The position numbers were made by a program, and so were the translations under genes. 64,000 bases of DNA from Candolleomyces eurysporus (Eukaryota; Basidiomycota; Agaricomycetes; Agaricales; Psathyrellaceae): positions 1-64,000 of the forward strand of contig JANBPK010000706.1 in the NCBI GenBank assembly GCA_027579435.1. The letters are read 5' to 3'. The notes beneath the pieces were generated by a model. That model had not been told where the DNA came from and searched no databases. It saw only the letters and a list, made by a program, of their open reading frames with translations. The number at the start of each line of letters is the position of its first letter. The first letter of the stretch is position 1. Of the stretch, positions 35,113 through 44,833 are shown one piece after another.

Positions 35113-38100
35113 TCATTTGAGTTTCTGTATACGAAGACGATTCCACATGGACAGGAAAACCTTTGTGTAAATAATAGCTCGCTCTTGCGACATATAGCTA
35201 ACCGATTTTCGGATTCGCCTCAGCCCACTATTTCCGCACTCCCCAGCACTTGAATTGATAGCCACCAGTCGAGGGTCAACATTGGCGTACTCGGATAAGA
35301 ACGCAGCTGGACTACACTTGGTGTGACCTGCCGAATGGAAGTGGTTGATCGCAAAGAGCGTATTCTTGAAGAATTCAGGTTCTCGTAGCATGCAGTAGGG
35401 GCCAAGAGCACAGGCAAAATCATAGATCACCTGCCTGGGTGCCACCGGCCACCGCGTCACCATCGCAGAAAACACATCGTTCCGTCCTTCACTTTCCGGT
35501 ATGCAGTGGAAGCCATAGCATACACTGTGTGTGCACCAAGCAACCATGATACCTCCTGTGAGTCTTCGCTCGCCATACTGGCTGTAGTACTTCCCGCACC
35601 TATCCCCACGACGTGTTGAACTTGATGTATCTTTTCCCTGGTCGCCTTTAAGACGTGGATACTGTGGTCGGTGCCGTATTTGGGGTAAGCTGTAGTAACA
35701 TCCAGTCTGAGAAGAAAAGAATGAGTGTGCAGCCACAATGAATACACCATTCTTGTTGGGTAATGATGGCGTACTTACCAGCTTCCAGTCAGATGCTGGG
35801 TCTTCACTACTGAGCTTAGATTTGGGGTCATCTAAACGGAGGGTTTCGACCGAAAGTCCCTTGAGAGTCCTGGACGCCTTTTCATGGAGCCATCGAGCTA
35901 CCGGAATGAGAGGCTCTATGTCAGAGTCTGACTGAAGAACTTGATAGAGCGCCGGTATTGTCACGAGCTTGGTGACCTGAGCTCGACACGGATTGGAAAG
36001 GAAAAGGCCGAGATCCTCCAATGAAGATCCGTTAATCATCTGTAGGACAGACTCCTCCGCCGCAATCTAGGGAGAGTCAGCTTAGAAAACAGAGCAATTG
36101 AGAACCGTACCTGTCGAAAGAGATTACGATAGGGCGCAGGTACGGCCTTCTTGTTCAAGATGGCAACGGCGCCAAAGGTCTCCCGAAAAAGTGTCGCCAA
36201 AGCGGAACATTCAATATTCAGTTTCTCGTAAACATCGTCGACACGATTCAGATGTTCGAGCATGTGTTGTGATTGGCGATGGCGATGTTCTTTGTCTTGG
36301 TCAGAATTGGGGGGCTCGGTGTCACTCCCCTCATCCGAAAGACTCTCGTCAAGCTTAGGCCCCTTCAAGACCTGTCGGAGTTTTGTTCTGAGCCGTGTAT
36401 CGGGAATGAGTTGTTGCTTTGGAAGTCTTTTCACGTTACTTCGAATGATTGACTGAGGTGAGTGTTCAGTTGGTGGAGTAAGGGTTGATGAAACATGTTT
36501 TCGCCCGAATGCGAGTGTTATTCCATCCCAAATGACTGTTTCGGGAGATAACCCACAGCGAACGCAAGTCATGTCATCCTCCAAAGCCATTTGTCCAGCA
36601 TAGGAGAACCAGACGGATCGAAATAGATCCTCACCCATAAACACAGCTCCAGAGACAGAGTACCTATGCGCAACAACAGCTACAAAGGCAGTGAAGGGCG
36701 TCTCCGAGGTTACGAATGATATTGTGTACTCGTCCAGTAGCTCGTGCGAGACCAGAATACTGTTGTTGTAGTTGAATAGACCCTGGGTACGCAAGTCGGG
36801 ACCAATGTAGCGACGTCGGTTACGGGGGCAAGTTGGGCAGCGTTGGAGCTCAATCTGAGCATGAAATACCGTGTGTAGAGCAAAGATACGACATTGTCGA
36901 ACTACCGTTGGATCGGATGGATTGTGGAATGTCCGTCCTGAGGGGCATGGGCATGACGCCTGAGGATCAAGAGCTATAGTCACAGATGGAGGGGAACGGA
37001 ATGGTGGAGGACGAGGGTACAACTGGGGGTCCGATTTCAGCGATATTGACGCTGGGGGCAGCACTGGCAGATGGGAAACTGCTTCTTTCCGAGTAATAGA
37101 AGCTAAAAGATTGACAATTAGACCTCATAATGAGGATATTAAAGCCAACAGACCTAGTGCTTGGGCGGTCTCAGCCCCTTCTAGAACTTCATCCAAGTCT
37201 CCCTCGGGTGTTGTAGTGAGCTCTTCAAGGATCTTGAAGCAGGCTTGAACATGAACACATATCGTCTTGCTGTTCGGATCTTTTGAGCATCGCCAAAGCC
37301 CAGCTGAATAAGCTCTTCCGGTATGTGTGACAATGGCCCTGCCCTTCAGCTGCGAGGATGAGAAGCTTCGGACTGAAAACATAGTGACAAACTCGTTCAC
37401 ATTGGGAACTTGTTGTCGGAAGTATAGTACAGCGTCTATAGTCATAGATATAAACATGGACTGACTGTGATTAATAACAACATACCGGTAGAATCAACTC
37501 TCAGAGTCCTTCCTTGCAACAGCCTTTCTACATCATACTCCTTGAAGAAAGTCTGATGGATACAGAAGTTGCGTACTGCTTGAGGACAGGTACACGCAAC
37601 ATGGAGCTCAGAGTTGATGATGAGGTGCTGCAAATGATACCAGCCGGCCTGGACAAAAGGTGTGAAGAAGGCGAGTGAAGCGTAAAGGTCAAACTTACAG
37701 TGGCCTGGCAGCGCTGAGTATCCCATCCCTCAACAGCAAAAATAGACTCTCCCACTTGGTAGAACCCAGCAGCAAAGGACTCCACTGCGTCCAGATAGGA
37801 TGCAACATCATTATCGGAGAATCCAACTGCTGAATTAGCGCCCAAGATCACTGCCGCGGCATCATCGGCAAGGTCCGTCCCTGATGAACTGGCCAACCCA
37901 AAATCGTCAAAGGCCTCCCATGGCCCTACCACAGGTGCCGGTGTTGTTGGATGACCCCAGTCCTCCTCTCCTCCAGTTTCGGTTTCGGTTTCCCGTTCCA
38001 TTGGTATAGCCCTTGGCCGACGTTTCAAAGGCCTGACATACCTCTTGGTTGCCTTGGTGGGCGACGAATCAAAGTTGCCCTTGGCAGAGCTAACCAGGCT

Positions 38101-38175
38101 GTCTGGATAGTCGAAAGACTGAGCTTCCACAGGGTCGTCAAGATCCAAAACCTTGGATGACCGCTTCCGAGACAT
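35113..38175 (-). CDS. KDZ transposase with CxC4-like cysteine cluster
   Basis: Six exons: 38175-37699, 37648-37486, 37435-37154, 37102-36111, 36066-35779 and 35706-35113. All join in phase to 931 aa with no stop. Residues about 355-520 carry the CxC4-like cluster: CPCPSGRTFH, CRIF, RCPTCP, YIGPDLRTQGLFNYNNS, SHELLDEYT, SETPFTAFVAVV and CVRCG. The C-terminal catalytic region (last ~200 residues) has GCYYSLPQIRHRPQYP, KYYSQYGERRLTGGI, CYGFHCIPESEGRNDVFSA, YDFACALGPYC, FHSAGHTKCSPA and AGECGNSGLRRIRKS, the typical order of this family. The Asp of YDFAC and Glu of GECGNS are plausible catalytic acids. It should mediate cut-and-paste mobilisation of this element. Confidence 0.93.
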
Positions 38176-38421
38176 TGGGTGGGAGGGAGCAACTAAGTCC
38201 GTGGCGTACGGTTCATCTTTCTCAAATATTGTTGATTATTGTGTCCACCTTTGCACTTCATCATTTTCTCATCATTCCCCATTTGCGATCTCATTACCAC
38301 TTTCACCGCATGGTTGAGATCTGAAAGATCTCAAAGAAACCTTGAGGTCCGGTGGGACCGCTCAACGACGTCTATCCAGCATAAGTACAGCTCGAACTCA
38401 AGATGTAAGCTCCCCATAACT

Positions 38422-39591
38422 ATGCCTGTCACCCCCCGTAAATCGCGAAACCGAGACCGTCCCCCAGCCGCTATTAAGGCAACTCGACAACCTCAGCGTT
38501 GTCGTAGGTGCCCGAACGCACCTTTACGCTCTGAATGTGAGCATGGATTTGGACGACGTGGCTCTATGGTGAGTATAGATTGTGATATCTATTTCTTTTG
38601 AGTACTCAACACCTTGCATACAGAACGCTGCTGGAACTCATTCCCCTCAAGAACCGTCGTCTGAGTCTCTGCCTGAGCTCAGCATGAATTTATCCTCTGC
38701 TCAGGAGCTCGGTGCACCACCAACTTCACCAGGTCTGTTTCCTGCCGCTGAGATCCTGGTTGAGGCAAACTCTGCTTCTGGCCGGGATATTGGTTTGACT
38801 CCGACTGTCACTGTGGAGCTTGGTACCACCAGTGTCTCTGCTCCACCCGACCCCGTGCCCGAGCAGAGTATGGTGATTGATCCCGCCCTTATTGCCCTTG
38901 GTCCAAGTCCCTTGTCGTTGGATCTATTGGACAGCCCTCAGATTGCAGGGTCAGTTTCTTCCCGCCGCGTATACCCTTCGGACACACGGGCCATCCATGG
39001 CTATATCGAAGGCATGGGTCGAGGAAACGAACCTGCTCGTAAGTCTACAATATTGAATCACCTTCCATCTTCTGACATTCGTATCAGAAATGGCTCGAGT
39101 TCGTCCTGCAAAGCCGCTGGATAGGGATCAGAAGAAGGCCATGAAGCATTACGACAAATGGACCAGAGATCTTTTCACGCGGGTGAGTTATGCTTGAACC
39201 TGTTTCATGGATTTGACTGATCGTGCCATAGTGCAAATCCATTTCGAATAGTACCGGATGCTGGATGTACGTCGCCATCCAGCATCCGTCATCACGGACT
39301 CCCTTCCTCCACTTTGCATCTCGAAAGATTCGCAGGGAAGCTCCCGAAGAACTCAAGGACATTCACCAAGACATTAGCCGCATGATGGTACTACTCAAGC
39401 GTGCTGATCGATCCAAGAACCTCGACTTCCATCGGCAGCATCAAGAGGCTGAAGAACAGGCAAGGCTTGCCACTGCTCGGGCGACAAGGGCCGAGTCCGA
39501 GGCTGAACGCTTGCAAGCTGAGTTGGCTGCTCGTGAGCGCATCATCAGCGCGCTACTTTCAGCTGCGAAAACCCCTTCCACGATAAATTAG
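38422..39591 (+). CDS. KDZ-element cargo protein B, basic N-terminus and coiled-coil C-terminus
   Basis: Four exons: 38422 to about 38570, then exons starting near 38627, 39089 and 39231, ending 39591; phases consistent. The N-terminus is basic with a small Cys/His group (RCRRCPNAPLRSECEHGFG), possibly metal- or DNA-binding. The middle is Ser/Pro-rich and disordered. The last exon has HFASRKIRREAPEELKD and a long charged coiled coil (HQEAEEQARLATARATRAES to the end). Divergent from the transposase start by 247 bp, so the two may share a promoter. Function unknown. Confidence 0.65.
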
Positions 39592-39974
39592 ATTAGTATC
39601 ATATTTCGCTTTAGCTTCAATAGATTCTTATGTTATTTGTACAAAATGAACTTTGATGCGAAAACAGCACGCCGACGAGAGTCAGCTTGGATGGGCCTTA
39701 GCTGTCAATGAGCTCTTATCCCGTTCAGACGACACTCTCCGAGCGAAAAATACACGAGTCATAAACTCAGATATGCAAAGGCACGGGAATTTTAGCCATG
39801 TACACCGAATGGCTGTCAAACGTAGGACTCAGTTGCGTCGTTGTTTCATCAAACCTGATCTTAGATACGGTGGAATGTATGGATACGGATTAAATAAAAT
39901 CGAGTAGATCCGAGCATTTGAACAGCATTGTATACGTCTCAATATTGCGTCACTTGGCACTGGGCCTGGGTTAC

Positions 39975-40640
39975 TCAAGGAACTACCAACATGTTTTCGA
40001 CCAACTCCTCCTCCTCGGCCTCGTTGTACGCCCTGTCGAATTCCTCCCATAGAGCATCCCATTCCCTTAGAGAGTACTGAAGTTAGGATTCAATTTAAAA
40101 CAAGGAATAGTAAGATCGTACCGTTCTCTTCGCTTGGGGTCAGGATCTGGAACTGAGTCTGGCTCGGGGAGAGGTGGCCAGTACCACCGTGAATTTGGGC
40201 TGATGGATTGCTTGCCACGCCTGGCATACTCAGATTTCCTCGTCCGAGGAGGAAGCGAAGTATTTGCGGGAGTCAATGGGGCCGACATCATCTCCCAGTT
40301 GACCGGACTGAGTGAACACTTTGAATCAACGGCCATTGGCAAAGACTGGACGGTGGTCGGAGGGACTTTCTTAAGCCTAGAGTCACTCGAGTAAATTGGT
40401 GTTGGAGGAGGTGAGTAAGCAGTTGACTTACTGCTTGATTCTTTCTCGATACTTTTGACTCCTCACTCGACTGTCTTGGCGAGCTTTTTCCAGGTGACTG
40501 AGTATGCATTTGGGCGACGTTGAAAATAGAGCAGATAAGTCTGATAAAGGACTTACTTGTAGTAGTACTTCTTTGAGGACTTACGGCTAGCCTGCCGTAG
40601 CTTCTCTAGGCTTGAANTTTTTTTCGTGTTCAGCCTGCAT
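39975..40640 (-). CDS. KDZ-element cargo protein C, basic/acidic coiled-coil protein
   Basis: Four exons on the minus strand from an ATG at 40640 to TGA at 39975-39977. Exon 1 (SLEKLRQASRKSSKKYYY) contains an N at 40617 in an A/T run; ignoring the N keeps the frame. Then come ARQDSRVRSQKYRERIKQ, a Pro/Ser-rich middle with RTRKSEYARRGKQ, and an acidic C-terminus (EWDALWEEFDRAYNEAEEEE). About 165 aa. Basic then acidic coiled-coil character suggests a nucleic-acid or protein-binding partner. No family recognised. Confidence 0.5.
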
Positions 40641-40650
40641 TTGGAGAGGA

Positions 40651-40785
40651 TGGTGAAGGCGAGAGGAAGAGGCAGACCACGCCACTCTAAATTGCCACCC
40701 ACGCACGGCGCATCATCAATTGGTAGCCTCGGCAGCCCGGCAACTCACGTCGACCAATTGTCAATCATCGCGTCACTGACATGAC
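40651..40785 (+). CDS. Possible AT-hook mini-ORF or upstream exon
   Basis: An ATG at 40651 begins MVKARGRGRPRHSK, containing the AT-hook core GRGRPR, and reads about 44 codons to a stop. It starts only 10 bp from the divergent start of protein C. It could be a first exon of the TET/JBP gene, a separate micro-ORF or chance. No splice joining it to 41567 was established. Confidence 0.25.
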
Positions 40786-41030
40786 CTGTCAGTGATGCGC
40801 CGTAACCTGCCGTCACTGATTTTCTGCCGTTTTCATCCCAATCGTCCTCCGTGTTCATCCTTGCCTGCCTCTCTCTTGTCCTTCCTCAAGAAGCTTTTGG
40901 CCATCTTCTCATGTCAGTAATTTGTCTCCCCTTTATTCTATTTCTCTATATCCTTTGCGACGTACGGTGTATGGGACATCTTGTCCAGATCTCGGTGGAT
41001 TGGTGTATTACCTCGGGAGGGGAACGCCCA

Positions 41031-41466
41031 CGGATCTCACAAAAGGTCCTAGCGTTCCTCGATGGGCTCGCATTTTCTTTTTGACCATGCGCTCTGTTTT
41101 TCTGGTGGATCCTGGCGAGTTGCGATGGGCGAGCGAAAATTTTCTCCGCGGTAAGCCTACATCGCGTCGATATGCTGGGAAAGTGACTGCCGTTAACTGG
41201 AGGGTAATGCCTATGGATCTCACTCAAAGGTCCTAGCACCTTCAGCTAACAGAACGTCTATTCCAAACGGTTAGACACGAGCACATACTTAGACGTTGGC
41301 TGTTGTCGTTGAGCGGATGCGTATGGATCTCACACAAAGGTCCTAGCATATCTTGACAACAGGTTTATGTTTTTTTTGCCTCTTTTCGTATCACTCGAAC
41401 ATTCTATTTGTCTTTCAATTTAATTTTTAAGGAGGTGTATGTGGATCTCACACAAAGGTCCTAACA
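41031..41466 (+). repeat. Four copies of a ~26-bp motif upstream of the TET/JBP gene
   Basis: The core GGATCTCACACAAAGGTCCTA occurs, with one to three changes, at about 41032, 41215, 41325 and 41442. In copies 2-4 it reads as DLTQRS followed by a stop codon. Two of these are preceded in frame by ATGxxxATG (MPMDLTQRS and MRMDLTQRS). Copies are spaced 183, 110 and 117 bp apart in the 540 bp before the TET/JBP start. Confidence 0.85.
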
Positions 41467-41566
41467 TCGCCGTGTGTTTCATATGTTCGATATTATTCAT
41501 TATAACCCGAGACAGTATGCCGATTTTCATGCTAACCCTCATTAATTCCACAGCACGCGTAGGGCG

Positions 41567-43323
41567 ATGGGCAGGGTAAGTAATTTAGGGCACTACTACT
41601 GCGTGAACTACCACTTAATTCGCTGACGTTTTAATTCCAGACGCGTTCCGGCGTTCAATTCTCCCCACTCAGCAACGATCCTTCCGGAGAGGATATTTCG
41701 TTCATCCAAACGGAATGGGACAGCACCAACGCCTTTGGGGTGGCTGCAACGCAGGAGGAGGGCTTTGGGGATGGCGGGGAGCTCGATCCACATGTTCGAA
41801 TCGCAGAGTGTGCACCTACGCCTATTCCAGATGAGGAGTTATACCTTGCCATTTCAGGTTCACGGCATACAGTAAGTTTTCAATTCCAACTCACGTATGC
41901 TTGAATAACGAGTGCTAGATTCCTGTGTCCGCGTCAACCACTCGCCGGTGCGAGGACATGAACAATCCGTCAACCTCGCCGTCAGCGAACACTGGATCTA
42001 GTCGCCGTCGGCGCGCTCGACGGATCACCGCCAAGTTAGCCAAAGTAATGCCGCACACAGACAATCAAGCGCTACACTATCGACCCAAGCCTTCAACTCT
42101 TCGCAAGTACAGCAAGTTTCATCGCACGTTCTCCTCGTTCAACTCGAAGGACTTCTCCCATTGTGGTGGTGGCTCGTGGACTGGGAAGCGCGATTCGAGC
42201 AAGAACTTGAGGTCGTACACGATACCTGAGTTGGAAAAGATGGGGTTCACATATGTTCCGTATGAACCTGGGTTCGTCACATTCTCTTTCAATCTTCTCG
42301 TCGTTTCACTGATTTTTGAGAAATCCTCAGGCGCAATGTACTATTTTCGGACTCTCAAACCCGTATTGTTGGAGGGTTGGTAGACGGGATACCGGGGGAA
42401 GAGTGGAAGTTGATCAAGGAAGACGCATCTGCGAGCCTTCGAAATGCTCTCAACATCGGAGCAGACACTGGCGCATTTTTGAAGAAAGACCTGAAGCATC
42501 GTCGTGGTCAGTATTTCTCGTTACTCACAGGCGTCTCGATGGGAGGAGGTCAGAAGGTGAGTCTATATTTCCATTCTTGGTTTAGAACAGTCGCTAACTA
42601 GGCTTAAGCGCCCAGGAAATCTCGCTCAGCGCCTTCGCTCCAGGTGTAAGCTTGTGCAATCAATTCTCCTCAACAAGTCCATAAAGCGAATCGCAGGATT
42701 CCAGTCATGTAAACGATGTTATTTTTCTGATTACTGAAAAGTGGAGCTAACCAGAGGTCTTGACAGCCGCCTTTTACTTCCTTGCCCCAAAGCTATACCG
42801 GCGCTATGCTCATGACCTTGGACGACTTTACGAGAGCCAGCCAGAGCTCTGTTGGAACTTCGACAGCAGTATCTATCCATGCGTCGCTTTCAACTGCGGT
42901 CCTCAATCCGTCACTACTCTCCACTTTGACCAAAGTAACCTCTCGCATGGTCTCTGTGCTGTTACACCTCTTGGAAACTTCGATTGGAAGAAAGGTGGGC
43001 ATCTGGTACTGTGGGAACTCAAGCTAGTCCTTGAGTTCCCTCCTGGAACAGTTGCGCTATTACCTTCGGCGGCCGTACGACACTGCAACACCCCGATTCA
43101 GAAAGGCGAAGAACGAATGTCGATTACGCAGTTTGCTGCTGGTGGTCTCTTCCGATGGGTTGCGTATGGGATGAAGTCGGCAAAGGAGGTTGGGTCCGTG
43201 AAAGCTAGTGATGGTCAAACCTTGAAGGAGAAAGCCGATAAATGCGCGGAAGAGCGGTGGATGGAAGGTCTCAGCTTATTTTCCACCACTACCTCCTTGG
43301 AGCAGGACTATCGCACTGATTAA
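41567..43323 (+). CDS. TET/JBP-family 2-oxoglutarate/Fe(II) dioxygenase
   Basis: Six exons: 41567-41575, 41641-41871, 41919-42271, 42331-42556, 42609-42708 and 42767-43323, in phase, 491 aa. The N-terminal ~180 residues are low complexity with a basic patch (SSRRRRARRITAKLAK). The dioxygenase core begins at SDSQTRIVGGLVDGIPGEEW, then SLLTGVSMGGGQKRPGNL, RIAGFQSSAFYFLAPKLY and FNCGPQSVTTLHFDQSN. H359 and D361 form the HxD pair and GNFDWKKGGHLVLW follows. H412 in PSAAVRHCN is the distal iron ligand and R422 in EERMS is the probable 2-oxoglutarate-binding Arg. These enzymes oxidise 5-methylcytosine or thymine in DNA. All expected catalytic residues are present. Start codon is tentative; the tiny first exon could be replaced by an upstream one. 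Confidence 0.92.
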
Positions 43324-43513
43324 TTACCTCCCACCTCTCTTGTGTGAGGAGGTTTCTCCTAGCGCATGCCACATGGTGGCGATTGTTTCTATCGTATCAG
43401 AATCTGATTTTATGTCTTCCCATTTGTGTACTGGAGCCGATGGCTATGCGAAGAAGAGGGATCTGGAGGTCAAAAGACGTTGAGCCGACGATGGATTCTC
43501 ATTCATTCCTCCG

Positions 43514-44189
43514 ATGCCCACCCCCGACGACATCTGTACATCTGCATTTGTTAGATCGCAGGCTGCTAGATGGCTCGAGGCCATCGACGGCAGTCTGCCT
43601 GACGACATTCAGGATCACAACACCCAGCTCTTTCTCTACGAAGTCATCCATGGATTGCCAGACCATGATGATATCGTGGATATCAGTCGACAACTGACCG
43701 AAGAATCCTGGTTCATGGACCCTGATTCCTCGGGGGATGTCTACTATCGGAGAAACTGTAGTAAGTTGCACCATGCTTTGATAAATTCGTAACATGCTAA
43801 CAACTGCTTTCTTGTCGCAGTTACGGGGGCGGTCGGTCAGTATTAACTTCNTTTTTTTTTGGTATTGTCTCCGTACACCACATGGCTGACTCGAAACGTT
43901 TACAGATACTTCAAAGGCCTGGACCCTTGACGACTGGAGCAATGATCAAGAACGGACGTACGATGAATGGAGCAAGGGCCCAGATACCTTTCAAGAAGGA
44001 CGCTTCGGACCTGGTTTCATGCGCTTCACCTTATTCAACGAGAGCTCACGAAAACGCGGGTCAATGAAGGACAGGGTTGAGACTTGTATCGAAAGCCGCC
44101 TTTCCTTGGGAGTTTTAACGAGGGTACCCACTAAGTTCGACGTGAAGAAAAAGGTTCTTCGAGTAGGATATTACTTAGACTTGTGCTAG
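43514..44189 (+). CDS. KDZ-element cargo protein D, hypothetical
   Basis: Starts MPTPDDICTSAFVRSQAARW. Exons 43514-43760, a 15-nt micro-exon 43821-43835 and 43906-44189 join in phase to 181 aa. The sequence is acidic, with WLEAIDGSLPDDIQDHN, GLPDHDDIVDISRQ and DDWSNDQERTYDEWSKGPD, and a basic tail. The second intron contains an N beside a T run (43851). It begins 190 bp after the TET/JBP stop on the same strand. No domain recognised. Confidence 0.5.
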
Positions 44190-44731
44190 GATGCTGTACT
44201 TCGGGTTTTTAGATCCGAAAAAGATTGTTCAAGACTCATACAAGAAATATCTCCGACATTGACCCACTGACCACATGCTCTTTGAATGAGAATGTTGCGG
44301 AAACTTTGTTTTGGTGAGTGCAGCTCCACTGTGAGGGAACTGGATTCTCGATTTATCTCGTTTTGAGTTCTTAACTCATGTTTCATGTTCAAGCGACGCT
44401 CGGTGTACCAAGAGATCCCACAAAGGTAGCGAAATATGGGCCCATCCCCGAATTAATCGCAAACTGGGGAGGACTGAGGCCCATTGCACGGTACTTATTG
44501 TCATTCAGGGTGCCAATATCACACTTGGGTTAAGCGAACTTCCTGTTCTGGATATGATATGGGATCGGAGCCAATCACTCAATGGTGCCTGCGGCGCTTA
44601 CCCACACTGCTCTTCTCTTTCTATCGTCGAATTTCCGACAACCATATGACAGTCCCTGATCGAAAAGCACTTTTGAGATCTGGTGTGAAAGCCAAGGATG
44701 TAAGATAACCCAAGAAAAGGCCTCTGCCGTC

Positions 44732-44738
44732 TATAAAA
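44732..44738 (+). promoter_or_regulatory. TATA box of cargo gene E
   Basis: TATAAAA about 100 bp upstream of the ATG at 44834, followed by a pyrimidine-rich leader. Confidence 0.5.
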
Positions 44739-44833
44739 CCGCAAGCAGTCGCATTCAACTTCCAACCTTTGCCACCCTTAGCCCCCGAAGTTCATCAACA
44801 CAACTAACGTTCTATTCCTATCTCATTCCCTCA

